Counted from the stretch's first letter, positions 21,440-32,570 are shown. The stretch: DNA of 64,000 bases from Acanthosepion esculentum (GCA_964036315.1 OZ038478.1:143340557-143404556), one strand, 5' to 3'. Numbers and translations are program-made. The notes: a model not told the origin generated them from the sequence alone.

Positions 21440-21900
21440 GCCAATGTACAGAAGATGTGTTGGACTACGTTGATGACATTATGATTTTGGATAAAAACGA
21501 TCTTGAAGAAAAATACCTATATTATCTCCAAAGTGTTTCAAGAATTAGGACTCAAAGTAAATCTTCCCAAAACAAATGATTAACAGGAATAAAAATAAAA
21601 GAATTGGCAGCATGTACAGTGAATCCATCATAAAAATACAGGCTGTGAGATACTAATAAATTATTAAGCACTAAACAATGCAAATACTTCGGTTATGGAT
21701 ATGTGACAACATATTTAGTCTCGAACATAAGAAAATTGAATATAGAATGAACAGCTCTAGGTGTAGCTTTGCCTAACATTAGAAAGGCTTGCAAAATTAA
21801 CACATTAAAATCCTCGACATATTCTTTAAAAGACTCGTTAAGCCGAGACTTTTATTTGGATTTCGCACTAGGCACGAAACCCATTCAGATATAACTAAAC
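21440..21900 (+). pseudogene. LINE reverse transcriptase palm/thumb remnant
   Basis: DYVDDIMILDKNDLEEK carries the catalytic YVDD box (21466-21477). After a frameshift come FQELGLKVNLPKT, then 'YFGYGYVTTYLVSNIRK', 'LNIE.TALGVALPNIRKACK' and 'KRLVKPRLLFGFRT' (the LLYG-type block). The order palm C, LG box, 'R..LG.A.....K.L' and 'VLP.L.YG.ET' is that of LINE RTs. Decayed, with stops; its boundary with the PLE tail at 22035 is unclear. Confidence 0.75.
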
Positions 21901-22034
21901 AACGTAGTAACATTTTTCCAATAGTATCATTTATGAACACAGCTATGCTATCACTTCTATAAAGGACACATGTTTTTTCCTTTTTTTCTCGTTGTAAGAA
22001 AAGATGAAAATGCATCTCATCCTCTTTTCCATTT

Positions 22035-22175
22035 TTCAGTTCGATATTCCAACCACCTGAAGAAGGCTGGAGCGTACAACAGCCGAAACCTTGTGATAAA
22101 TATGGCAACAAATATGAGGACAATAGTCCAAATAATGTAAATAGTGTGCATAATATCTCATCTTAGAAATATAGA
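22035..22175 (+). mobile_element. PLE family B 3' end fragment
   Basis: 'cagttcgatattccaacc' leads into a hammerhead-like motif, then 'aataatgtaaatagtgtgca' and 'atctcatcttagaaatatag'. Confidence 0.75.
22054..22095 (+). ncRNA. Hammerhead-like motif, family B, with compensated stem II
   Basis: CAC stem I (22054-22056) faces GTG (22093-22095). CTGAAGA is at 22057-22063, with one extra A. Stem II is GGCTG/CAGCC, where other copies have GGCCG/CGGCC, so both sides of one pair have changed and pairing is kept. GAAA is at 22085-22088. The usual CGTT is CCTT here, which breaks the self-complementary stem III. Confidence 0.55.
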
Positions 22176-22179
22176 GTTA

Positions 22180-22580
22180 TATGTTTGCAATTCTTCCATG
22201 CAGTGAATAATGCTTTCATATCTGGTCTGGGGCTCCTGACATATATTTAAATATACGAGATGAAAATGCAAAGAAGAATCTGTGAAGTTATCATAATTTA
22301 TATTCAAATTTCTTATAATTATAATAATTAAAAATTTATTCTTAATTCTTAAATACTATCAGTGAAAATCTAGAAAGTTATATACTGAAACTATTTCTTG
22401 ATAATATGGGTATTTTTTCTATATTCTCAAGTTTCAAAGTTAAGCAAGCGTATTACACACAAAAAAGATGTTACTTTTTCCTCAATAGTCGGGATGATTT
22501 AACCTAAAATATGTTACGATGGTAGATTGAAAAGTTCATAGACCGAGCATGATACAAATATTAGCATACACCACAGTTGG
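22180..22580. other. No recognised feature
   Basis: Very AT-rich; no signature found. Confidence 0.4.
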
Positions 22581-22614
22581 TAAACTAAAATATATGCTAC
22601 AGCATGTTTGTTCC

Positions 22615-23075
22615 TGTCAAGTTACGGGTGTCGAAGAAGGTCAAGGCGGCGGCTTTGCTGAACGAGCTCAAGGACGGGTCCACCGGGATGCTGAGGTTCT
22701 TCTCTGATGAAATGAATTTCATCTAGGACCAGACGAGCAACTGGCAGAACGACAGGTGGATCGGCAAAGACACCGAGGAGGTTCACGTCGTGAAGCATAC
22801 GAAGTTTCCCTCCTCTGTCATATTTCTTGACGTCATCTACAGCGAGGGGGACGTCATGTCTCTGTTCTTCTTTGAAAACGGCCTGAGATCTACCAGGAGG
22901 TGCTGAGAAGCGTGTTGAAGTCCTGGATGGACAAGATCATGAATAAATTATTGTGGAAACGTGCCCGAGAAGGACAAGACGGCCCAGGCGTGACTGCTCA
23001 ACATTGTTCCTCACCACTTGTCGCCGGTCTTGTACGACGCTTTCTTAGATCAAATGGCTTAAAAAAGACCGCGTA
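22615..23075 (+). pseudogene. Mariner-like transposase remnant (GC-rich island)
   Basis: Frame 1 reads SKKVKAAALLNELKDGSTG, then MLRFFSDEMNF (the FSDE block with the first catalytic Asp, near 22700). A stop follows, then NWQNDRWIGKDTEEV, 'HTKFPSSVIFLDVIYSEGDV' and 'FFFENGLR'. A frameshift leads to EIYQEVLRSVLKSWMDKI. This is the middle of mariner-type transposases common in molluscs. The C-terminal DDE region is missing; after 22975 only 'LLNIVPHHLSPVLYDAF'-like sequence remains. Base composition is far more GC-rich than the flanks, suggesting a relatively recent arrival. Confidence 0.85.
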
Positions 23076-23094
23076 AATGAAGCCTCTAACTTTT

Positions 23095-23470
23095 TTCGGG
23101 AGCTGTCCTTTAAACATGGTGTACTGGTGCTACGGTATCACAAACAAGGAACTATTACATCAAATAACAGAAACCATAACCACCTACGTATTTTCAACAA
23201 TAGCAACAACTAACAAAGACAGCAGATTCAAAGAGAAAATAAAATAAATATGTTGTCATTCTCGATTACTTCAACAAAAGGTTACAAAGGAAGCCCCCAT
23301 CAATACTGGAAAGAGTGGTAACAGCTAGTGGACTGGAGACACCTATTTTACTGGTAAACAGTTTTAAGAGAACAAATAACGTTATGAACTTCAATTGTAA
23401 GTGGCACTGGCTGTTCGGTCAATGAATGTCGAAGGTTCCACGAAAGATAACGGTTAATATTACTATTTAA
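23095..23470 (+). repeat. Dispersed repeat R1, copy 2
   Basis: 'ggaagcccccatcaatactg', 'agtggactggagacacctat' and 'gctgttcggtcaatgaatg' are shared with the other R1 copies. No conserved coding frame. Confidence 0.65.
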
Positions 23471-23479
23471 ACTTATTAA

Positions 23480-24385
23480 ATATCCAGATATGGAATTGTG
23501 TATGTGTGTGATTCTACTCACAATCATGAATAAGTTATTGTGGAAACTTCGCCGAGAAGTCAGAATATTAACATTCCGACGTTAAAATCATCCATTTGTC
23601 AAGATGATTCTTGATAATACAAGCCTCATGAGACGAGTTCAGCATGGAGCACGATTGAGAAGCGCATGACGACAACATACACAGTTAACCCAAGTTTTTC
23701 AGAAGAAGTCGATTTTGCTAGACAAAAATCATATCATGAAGGAGGGTTTAAGTTTACAGACATTCTCATACTCTACTGATTATACAAGAAACTGTAATTT
23801 ACTTCTTCCCAATATAGATATACTATAAACCAGAGATTAGCTCTGTGAGTACTGAAGAAACAATAATGTACCTCAGTAGGTGTCTACAATAGGGATTAGG
23901 TAGATACTCTAGTAGACGTCCATAATCGGGAACAAGCTGCCAGTCATTAGTTATATACTAGATTATCACGAATCTATACTTTTATTAAGATAATGTTTTC
24001 TTCTTTTGTATACCTCATCTTTGACGTCGGTGCATTCTACATAATGAAAAAAAAACGATCAAATCCTTTTAATAAAGCACTTTCAAATCGTTTTATTTTC
24101 CCATATATTCTGTCATTACTTTCTTAGATCTATGAATGAAGTTGACGATCTTATCAGCATTATCCTTGGATATTTACTATATATATATATGTTACTTATA
24201 TTTAACATAAAGAGATATAGATAAATAAGATATAGTTTTCAGGCATTTCCTAACGATGCCACTTGCTGCAATTGACTCTATTGGCCGATATCATCAAGAA
24301 GTCTAATCCTTGGCAAATCGACCATGACGTCAAACTTTTAGAACGCTACCCGTTTAACTAACCGGCCACGCGCACAGGAGAGTAT
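23480..24385. other. No recognised feature
   Basis: Contains 'tcatgaataagttattgtgg' at about 23524, a near repeat of 22938. A short AT run lies at 24178-24191. No coding signature. Confidence 0.4.
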
Positions 24386-24388
24386 ATA

Positions 24389-25189
24389 CATTGCTGCTCG
24401 ATAAAAGTGACTCACCTGATTTTTTTTAGTAAATGTTCTCTTCTCCGATGAAACGAAAGTTGAGATAAATTCAAATGATAAGCGAACTAAAATCATAAGA
24501 AGAAGCCTTGAAAGCTATTTGAAATTAGCAGTAAGTACGCTCAAGCATCCGTTTAGTATAATGTTCTGGGGATGCTTTTCTTTTCATGGAACTGGTTTCT
24601 TAAAACCTCTTGATGAGAAGCAGGTGAGTGTTATGACATGGCCGCCCCAATCTTCTGACCTCAACCCCATAGAAAACTTATAGTGCATTATAAAGTATAG
24701 GCTCTTGAGAAAGCAGTTGTGCAAAAAGAACATTTGATTGTGAATTTCATATCCGAATGGAATTCAATGCTTGGGATGAGATTTGCCAGAACCTAATCAC
24801 CTGAATGCCAAAAAGGGTTGAAAAGGTTATTCAAAATAAAGGAGGACCCATAGGTTATTAAATATTTCGAATTATATTACTTATTATAAAAAATATATAC
24901 CTCTATTATTCTTTATTTAAAGCTGTTCGGTTATGTTTCTATGAATTACTAGTTGCAGGAAATAAGTGAGTCACTTCGTTTTGCACAGAGTTTTTCCCTA
25001 AATCTCATTTGCATGCAAAATTATAATTATCAATAGAATAACTTAGGGTGAGTAAACTTTTTTTACTAGGTTGTCGGGAAGGGGTATTTATATTAGTAAG
25101 ATTAAAAATTAGTTGGACCCCAAAAAACAATAGGCGAAACATTTTTAAGTAAAAAAAATCAGGTGAGTCACTTTTATCGAACAGATCTG
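24389..25189 (+). mobile_element. Tc1-like element, internally deleted, with intact TIRs
   Basis: TIRs are CTGCTCGATAAAAGTGACTC at the left (from 24394) and the inverted GAGTCACTTTTATCGAACAG at the right (25165-25184). They extend through 'ctgattttttt', and TA flanks sit at 24387-24388 and 25190-25191. Inside, from about 24435, the frame reads 'VLFSDETKVEINSN', 'IIRRSLESYLKLAVS', 'TLKHPFSIMFWGCFSFHG', 'WPPQSSDLNPIENL' and a stop where Trp is expected. That covers two of the three DDE blocks. The N-terminal HTH half is missing and the element is about half the usual length, so it is non-autonomous. Confidence 0.92.
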
Positions 25190-25194
25190 TATTT

Positions 25195-25680
25195 GTTACA
25201 ATATATGAAATTTTTTATATAACTGAAATTAGAGAAAATGAATATGAGTAAATACATTATTATATAGGGAAATTAATAACAAAGTCGGAAAAAATTTCGT
25301 GTGACGTTGATGTAAACACACCCACGCATGAATGAGAGAGCATGCTGACATTTTAACAGTTTTAAATTAATTTTAAAAACATGTATATCCAAATCCATAC
25401 TACAAAAAATTAAACGTTTACAATTTTAGTGTCCTCTCTCATTCATTCGCATATGCAGTTAAATCATTATAGTCAGATGAAGTCTTAAAGGGTAAAACGC
25501 ATCACTTTAAAATGTTTTCCAATATTTTATTAATGTTTTCTACATTGTCAAAGTATATAAAATATACATATTCTCCCAAATTATTGTATATATATATTTG
25601 CAATATGATGAAAATATCTCACATCATTTAATAGGTTATTGTCAATGTTTTTAATTAAAAGAGACATTAAAAGCTGACAT
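25195..25680. other. No recognised feature
   Basis: AT-rich spacer without signature. Confidence 0.4.
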
Positions 25681-25717
25681 TGGCAGGGTATATTTATCTT
25701 CCAAATATACCCTGCCA
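25681..25717. repeat. Perfect 15-bp-stem hairpin
   Basis: TGGCAGGGTATATTT (25681-25695) and its exact reverse complement (25703-25717) flank a 7-nt loop. It may be a rho-independent-like hairpin by chance or the scar of a small fold-back element. Confidence 0.8.
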
Positions 25718-25719
25718 TT

Positions 25720-27500
25720 TTAGGATCATCAGCTGATTAATACCAACTTTATGGGGAAAACATTGACCTATATAATAAAATATGATATAGTGTAAATACG
25801 TAATATTTCAACTAAGTATCCATTTATCTGAAGATATTCTTATCTCGTATGCCGGCATCTCCTTGCTTTGAATGAGTTTGGATTTTGGTAGATGCATAGC
25901 AATGTCTATATTATATTCTTGTCTCGATTTCCATTCATCATTTTCACTTGGTTGTTTAATATCTCACCCCATATGTGTGTGCGTGTGGGTGTGTTTTGTC
26001 TGGCCCGAGGTATAGAGCCAACTGCAAATAAACGATAGAAGCTTATATTGACTTCGTAAAAATGAGCTTGCATCAACAGAATAAAATCAGTTCTTTTCGA
26101 ATAGATTTTTGCTCTTTGAATAAATAGTATTCCTGATTATTAAATTAGTTTATTTTTTTCTATAAATGTCATAGCAATGATATTATATCATTAATTTTAT
26201 TTCAATAAATGTTCATCAACGACAAAATCAAAAAGCCGCTCAATTAAGTTGTTTAATGACTAACACTGGTGTATGGAAGTAAGAGGGGAAAGTAGCTTCA
26301 AAGTATACATAAAGGTTGATCATAGACTTGAACAGGTTAAGATTGTAGCGATCGGGGAAGCATCCTCTCAGGAGTATGTTTGACGAAGTATCGGTTCTTA
26401 GGAAGACACTGCATGAGTGGGACTTTCTTTTTACCACTGACATACGAAGGAAATGAGGATAATTCGTTGCATTTTCGGAGTTATATATAAAGTTATCTAT
26501 AGGATGAAAACTAAACAGATGGCATTAGTGTTTATCTGTTAAAAACAGCCTTAAGTATTCGACATATTGTTTCTGTTCGATTTTATACCATGCTTGAAAC
26601 AGAAACCAATTCATCTCCTCTTTTTTATCGGTATCGACCCGTACAATAGCGATTGATATCGCATTTACATTTTAGGAGATTATACTTGGGTGGAAATCAT
26701 TGATTCGTAAAGGAGTTCCAAAAGCGAGAAGTGAAAGAAAATAATCTAATAGCATAGAACTTATGGTTACAGCTGTAAATTGATGAGCTCTCGACATCAG
26801 TCTAGTATTGCGCTTAAATTTAAAATGTCCAGGCACCATAGCGAAGGGCGATATTTATTCGTATGATAATACAAAATGTGGCACAAGGCAAAAAATAAAG
26901 AATAAGAAAAAGAACGGTCTTCATCTTTCTTAAATTTAAACTTAGCTAGCCGCAACCACTGACCCAAACATACCACCATATTCCTTACACTAAAACAACT
27001 AATTCTTACTTACTATTCTTACTGCATCCATCACAACACCCCAGTGTCTGATACGAAATCCGAGCTAGTCCCCATATGTACAATTTCATGTCCGTCGAGT
27101 GAGGTGAATAAAACAACAATTTCAAAAATCTAAACACCAATGTGCATTTACAATATAAATAATCTATTTACAAGAAACCAAGCAAAATAATATTAGTTAT
27201 ACCCCCACTATCCTTAAATGTGGAAGAAACATCAGTTAACTGGTCAATGCGGGCATTTAATAATATAAAACAGTCATTCATCCGACGCACTCATTCAAAC
27301 ACAACAAATGCGAAAATCATACCCGAAACGAAATGCGCCCCTTCATCCACAAGGGTACTGATACACTGACCACCTAATAGGGGATGGGAAGGGGAAATAA
27401 ATGAAAGGAAATGGTGATAGAAATAAAAGGGACGAATGCGCATAAATTCTCTAGCTAAATTTGGACAAAAAAACAACCCTAAAATAACCTAATTTTGGGC
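25720..27500. other. No recognised feature
   Basis: Mixed AT-rich sequence. Small open frames at 26240-26443, 26797-26979 and 27291-27476 (minus) match nothing I know. Confidence 0.4.
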
Positions 27501-27539
27501 GGGATTGCTAATGTTCAATACAGGTCTTACCGGAATCAA

Positions 27540-28860
27540 AGTCTCACTCTAAGTTGGACCTCCTTACTCGACTCAAATTCCATTTACCAAATTCTGATGG
27601 GGGGAGAAGCCGTCTTTCTGTCCTAATCTTGACTTTAAGCTGATGCTTAAAGTACAAGATTAGTTGGGAAGAAGTGAACTTCTCGTCCCCATGGAAGCCC
27701 TTCTGACTTGTCCAAATCACGACTCAAGGACGAAAAGCTTTCCGCGAAGCATGTGAGCCATGAGGCCTTCAAAAAACTTTCACAACAGCCCTACGAACCT
27801 CCGGTGAAACAAGATGTGACCACCAAACAAAGACTTTTGGCGACCAAGAGAGCTCTACGAATCACCAGCCAGATGAGTGATGTCTCATCGTTATAGGCGC
27901 CCAAGGTCATATTGAGCGAGCGTCCTGCCTCGTAAGACCGAGCTAGTCAATCAGATCATCTCTAAATAACACATGATATAATGCCCTTCGAGACAACAAC
28001 TGGGCGTTGGAGAGGCTACCCGGCGCCCATAATAGTTGTTTCAAAGCAATACGATATTCACGATAGAAGGATCACTCGCCTCGGGGTAAACGGGGTGGGG
28101 GCTCCTCTAATCACGAGTTCACACATCTCAGGGATGGGAAGTTCTACGGGCGTATTTCTTGAAGAAGGCGCCTCCTCATCCGAATCCATACACATTCGAT
28201 CTAGGAACGTGATGCGAATCGTTTGACGAATCTAAACGCTAGGCATACCCAGACCGTCTTCAGAAGAGTGGAGGTAACAAATGTCCCGAAGTACTTTAGA
28301 AGTATGCATCCCCACATGAAGGAGAACAAGTCTACGTTTACATTAGTGTGGTATACAGAAGTGGAAGCATGACGAGTCCCTAAAGGAGAATTCCACCCTG
28401 CCCTTTAAGGAGAAATTCCTCCCGGTCCACAGACGAACTGCGAACTCAGTCTTCACTTGCACCTCCGACCGATTCATTTCCAACATGTGCTCTTAGCCTT
28501 TTTCAAGAATTCCGCGATGTTTATTATGCAACTAGTTGGGGACTTCCAGCATGAGGAAGATTCCCGGCTGCTAATTTATTTGGTGTCTCGCTTGAGCTTG
28601 GTACGTTGTTGGTTTTATTTTTGTTTGTAGTTTCTTTGTCCCCATTGTTCTTTAATATCTTGGATTTTAGGGTTGACTCCACCCGCGATCCCTATCTTGT
28701 CTTTGTTTTATCGGGCGGGTCTGTCATAGAAGCATATCCAAGAAGGTCAGTTTTTTTTACCTTTGACCGACTTTTGATTCAATATAGTCTTTCCACTTCA
28801 TTTCAGCTGAGAACATTAGCCTGTGATGGAGCAACGAGTTACTTTTGTGGAGGTTAGCAT
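27540..28860. other. Unassigned block of higher GC with fragmented frames
   Basis: Clearly less AT-rich than the flanks. It holds several short frames on the plus strand (27708-27896, 27981-28226, 28606-28857) that abut without forming one protein. The first is rich in Lys/Arg/Gln (LSAKHVSHEAFKKLSQQPYE) and the second ends in an Arg-rich stretch. I see no domain motif. It could be the decayed body of a large retroelement, for example gag, but this is only a guess. Confidence 0.35.
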
Positions 28861-28899
28861 GAGCCATGCTGATGCAAGACAGAGAGGGTTCTCTCAGAT

Positions 28900-29500
28900 G
28901 AATAATGGAGAGAAGTTTAGATTTTGGAGGTGTTAAAATTAACGGGCTATCTTTTGACCCATTTATTGACGCTATATTAATCTACTTATGTTAATTTTCT
29001 TATGTTCCATAGTAACTATTACATGACAATTTTATCTGCAGAAAAGAAACTTGAAGGATAGACAGACACAAAGAGAATGTGCAGGCTGGGTAACAGTTAC
29101 CGGATCGGAAAACAGAATTGGCGTGTAGTCTTTACTTTCCCATCTAGTCAGTTGAGTTCAGTTAACGATTTCTGATAACCACACCATTTAGTTTCCTTTT
29201 TAATTTCTTTTTTAATCCTCTGTATAAATAGAAACTCATCGTTTCTACCGTTTTTATTCTTTCTATGAACGATCTGCAGGTTGCGGCAGAATACCTCCCA
29301 TGTATACCTCCCACATACTGCTAAATCATTAGCTGGAAGAAGAAGCATAAATATTTCTCACATCATGCTCAGACATTAGTTGGATGATGAGGCACATATA
29401 CCTTACACATGATGTTAGGACATTAGCTCGGTGAAAAGATCATTGCCACTTGCCTAAATATACTAGCGTCACACAGATGACACTCTAAAATGTTGTATGA
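28900..29500. other. No recognised feature
   Basis: No signature found up to the PLE copy. Confidence 0.4.
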
Positions 29501-29514
29501 ATTTATTCTGCACC

Positions 29515-30190
29515 CTGCATCAAAAATATACATAGTAGTAACAGAAGGACCTTTTGAACAGGGAAACTACGCACACAAAATTTCCTTTTCAAATAGTAAA
29601 TACGTAAACACCACAATACTTTCTAATATCTGGGAGATTTAAAAAAAAATCACATCAAAATGTCATGGAGAGTAAAGAAAAGAAAATCAGCCTGCAACAA
29701 TAAATCCAAAAACTCTTAACTCTGGCCAGGGGAGAAAAGCTCTACTTATCGTTCCAGACCAAAGCAAACTACTAAATAAACAATTAGAATATATCTCAAC
29801 ATGCAGGCACGGAAACAAGTCTTTTCGAGTTTTCGATTTGAAAGTAAATAAATACAATAATAATAAATAAACAAAAAAGAAGTAAAATAATTCAATCCAA
29901 ATAAATAAATAAGTAAATGAATTAAGTAAATAGTAAACAAATTAACAAAGTGCACCCACCAAAATAACCGTTCTAATAATATAGTAGAGTACGTCACTGC
30001 AATGGAATACCCATAATGCATCACTGACCCTTATATACAAAAAGCCGAACAAAACACGACACATATACCCTGACGATTTAGCAGGAAATAGAATGCTGGC
30101 TCTGCGTGTTGACTTCGAGGTCCACTTTTATATTTACATTATCCCTGATTTAAACCTATAAATATAGCATACCTCAAAACTATGTTATAT
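29515..30190 (+). mobile_element. PLE family A, 3' half with GIY-YIG remnant, copy 4
   Basis: Coding residue: KIYIVVTEGPFEQGNYAHKI (the YIG box is YIV), then 'SNSKYVNTTILSNIWEI', 'KCHGE', 'NPKTLN' and 'LLNKQLEYISTCRHGNKSF'. The UTR follows with the 'aaataaataagtaaat' stretch, then CTGACGA at 30070-30076 in a broken hammerhead region. The terminal block 'ataaatatagcatacctc' and (AT)n/(GT)n follow. Confidence 0.8.
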
Positions 30191-30194
30191 CATT

Positions 30195-30216
30195 ACATTA
30201 TATATATATATATATA

Positions 30217-30252
<36 letters not shown>
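30195..30252. repeat. (AT)n/(GT)n microsatellite
   Basis: Short AT run then about 16 GT units, directly after the PLE tail. Confidence 0.95.
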
Positions 30253-30254
<2 letters not shown>

Positions 30255-30925
30255 GCACACACATTCAATCACAAGCATACACAGAGACGCAGACATACAC
30301 CTAAAGGCAGATGAGATCTATGAAGCTAAATCAATAACTTTCGACTCATTCTCATCAAAATAGCGTGGAAAAGCCATCAGCATCTTTGAAATTCAATGTC
30401 TACAAAGATATTTTCCTTAGTACGTTTTTGTACTGATCTTATTCTTGGATTACCACGCATGTATATCCGTGGCATGATTTCCACAACGCTACCTTCACAC
30501 AATCTGGGGGTATACACTCGAGGAATGGATCTCAAATTATGATCTTTTTTCATAGTCCAAAACAGCAGACATATAGACCTTTCCGAGTTAATCTCAATTG
30601 CGTTGAGCTGGTCATGTTATAAGAACAAAAACAATCGAATATCAGCAGCTCTTATGTATAGACAGCTAGACAAGGGCAAGAGAAACTTGGGCAGATCCTA
30701 TTTTTGATTCCTAGCTGAATCAAAAAAACAAAAACAAGATGAAGGTTTTGCTCTACCACAAATGACTTTTCATTAGATGTCTTTGATCAAAAAGAGTAGT
30801 GAATATGCAGTCACAATGACATTAAAGCATTTGAACTTAGACGGCTTTAGCATCTAACGGAGACAAGACCAGAAGCTAAGCAGTTGAAATGAAATCCATC
30901 AGCCTTATCTCATAAACCCCAATCA
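30255..30925. other. No recognised feature
   Basis: No coding or repeat signature recognised. Confidence 0.4.
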
Positions 30926-30929
30926 TAAT

Positions 30930-31450
30930 GTGTCTTTTAATATTGTCCTCATCTTTGTCGCCATATTTGTCACAACGTTTCGGCCGTTGTACGCTCCGGC
31001 CTTCTTCAGGTCGTTGGAATTTCGAACCGAACCCTTTATTTCGATCACTGGGGTAGACTGTTCTAGTTCCACGAGCCATGTTTGATGGATGTCAGTTATC
31101 AGTTATCTCCTGGTAATTTTCCCTCTGAAAGTTCTCCACTGCCTGAACCGGGTATTGAACTCACACTCTTTGGGTCTGTCACTGGATCTAACCAACGCCT
31201 TTATCCACTGTACCATGTGTCCTTGAGGACATCTGGGTATGAATTTCTGAGTATTATAAACCTAATTTTTCAGCAATCTTTTTTACCAGTACTTATATTG
31301 CAATTTTGCTGTTATCATTGCATGTTTTTACCAGATCTCATATTGCAACTTTTTTTTTATCATTGCTGTTTTCTGGCACTCCTTATTACTGGTTCCCATA
31401 TTGTATTTATTTCTATGCTTGATTATTATCAGGAGATTTTTGTGGCCTAG
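30930..31450 (-). mobile_element. PLE family B 3' end, inverted-pair left arm
   Basis: The minus strand runs from 'gatcagcacatatgctaggc' near 31470-31440 through the 3' UTR, the tRNA-like segment (A box near 31218, B box GAGTTCAATACC near 31151-31162) and 'ctaccccagtgatcgaaata'. It then reaches a well-kept hammerhead-like motif at 30971-31012. Confidence 0.85.
30971..31012 (-). ncRNA. Hammerhead-like motif, family B
   Basis: On the minus strand: CTGAAGA (31009-31003), extra A, stem II GGCCG/CGGCC, GAAA (30981-30978), CGTT, GTG. The stem I partner is GAC instead of CAC, so one pair is changed. Confidence 0.5.
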
Positions 31451-31665
31451 CATATGTGCTGATCCATCAAACATGGCAAGTGGAGCTAGAACAGTCTACC
31501 CCAGTGATCGAAATAAAGGGTTCGGTTCGTAATTCCAACCACCTGAAGAAGGCCGGAGCGTACAACGGCCGAAACGTTGTGACAAATATGGCGACAAAGA
31601 TGAGGACAATAGTCCGATTAATGTAAATACTGTACATAATACCTCATCTCAGAAATATAGACAGT
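31451..31665 (+). mobile_element. PLE family B 3' end, inverted-pair right arm
   Basis: Starts 'catcaaacatggcaagtgga' and shares diagnostic variants with the left arm ('ccagtgatcgaaataaag', 'gggttcggttcg', 'gtgacaaatatggcgaca'). The two arms are therefore sisters, not independent insertions. Ends 'atctcagaaatatagacag'. Confidence 0.85.
31540..31581 (+). ncRNA. Hammerhead-like motif, family B, best preserved
   Basis: CAC (31540-31542) pairs with GTG (31579-31581). CTGAAGA is at 31543-31549, then one extra A, stem II GGCCG/CGGCC and GAAA at 31571-31574. CG then UU gives a putative cleavage after 31578. AACGTT is self-complementary. Confidence 0.6.
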
Positions 31666-31669
31666 CTTT

Positions 31670-31960
31670 TAATAAGTATTTTGTCCGACTGAACTCTCAT
31701 GTTGAATAACCTATAAGCTTGACACACATACGTCGAAACCGACAGGTGTGTCCATTATTATGAATTATTATTATGCATCTGTGTGCGCACATGCGCGCGA
31801 GTTCTATATTCATATTTGAAGGATTGCTGAAACGTTTTTTTGCAGAACAATGAGATATTTCCAATATATATACATGCATATATATTAATGCATGTTTCAT
31901 TAAATAATTGTAGACGAGTTTTGTCTATTTATTTAAGCAAATTCCTTTGATATCATGTGT
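31670..31960. other. No recognised feature
   Basis: AT-rich spacer. It may be the outer part of the family D repeat that follows. Confidence 0.35.
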
Positions 31961-32145
31961 TTTAGTCCTATCTAAGCTTTCGTCTGTCATAAGCCATCAT
32001 CAGAGTTCATTACAATAAATTAGTCAATACACGGACATAACAGCAATATGCATAATTTCCTCCCGTTGGTCCGGCGTAGTTATATCTTTTAGTTTATCAT
32101 AGATGTCCTGTTTTTTGCTGTTAAGAATGTTCAATTTTTCTTTGG
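31900..32145 (-). mobile_element. PLE-like family D 3' end, copy 1
   Basis: The minus strand has an open stretch [20 protein letters not shown] ending in a stop near 32027. It is followed by 'taatttattgtaatgaact' and a hammerhead-like motif. The related 32330-32570 copy shares 'aatacacggaca.aacag' and 'cctatc.aag.tttcg'. The protein stretch is unrecognised. Confidence 0.5.
31970..32005 (-). ncRNA. Hammerhead-like motif, family D, C3-G8 form
   Basis: On the minus strand: exact CTGATGA (32003-31997), one extra T, then GGC facing GAC (imperfect stem II), and GAAA (31981-31978). AAGCTT is self-complementary, and 'AG' faces 'CT' for stem I. Confidence 0.4.
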
Positions 32146-32280
<135 letters not shown>

Positions 32281-32329
32281 GCATTTAGGCAGCATTTTTT
32301 TCATATATGCAGGTTTCATTACATAGAAA

Positions 32330-32570
32330 CATTATATAGAATATAGACACGTTTTGTCTTTTATTTTATGTAAATTTCTTCTTATATCCTCTGATCAGCT
32401 TAATAACATTATCATTAAAAGACGAAAGAAAATCACCATATTGACACATATTTTTTAATCCTATCGAAGTTTTCGGCTTACATATGCCATTATCAAAGAT
32501 GACAATGACATTATAGTATATTAAACAATACACGGACAAAACAATAATGACAGTCTGTCTTTGTTTACAT
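32330..32570 (-). mobile_element. PLE-like family D 3' end, copy 2
   Basis: Aligned with 31900-32060. Contains the second family D hammerhead-like motif at 32466-32498. Confidence 0.5.
32466..32498 (-). ncRNA. Hammerhead-like motif, family D, U3-A8 form
   Basis: On the minus strand: TTGATAA (32496-32490) replaces CTGATGA, one extra T, perfect stem II GGC/GCC (32488-32486 with 32477-32475), and GAAA at 32474-32471. Both C3 and G8 have changed, so a U-A pair replaces C-G. Confidence 0.4.

Noticed and set aside
27708..27896. 62-codon frame as a gene
   Set aside because: Charged but without motif, and neighbouring frames do not connect. Kept only as part of an unassigned block.
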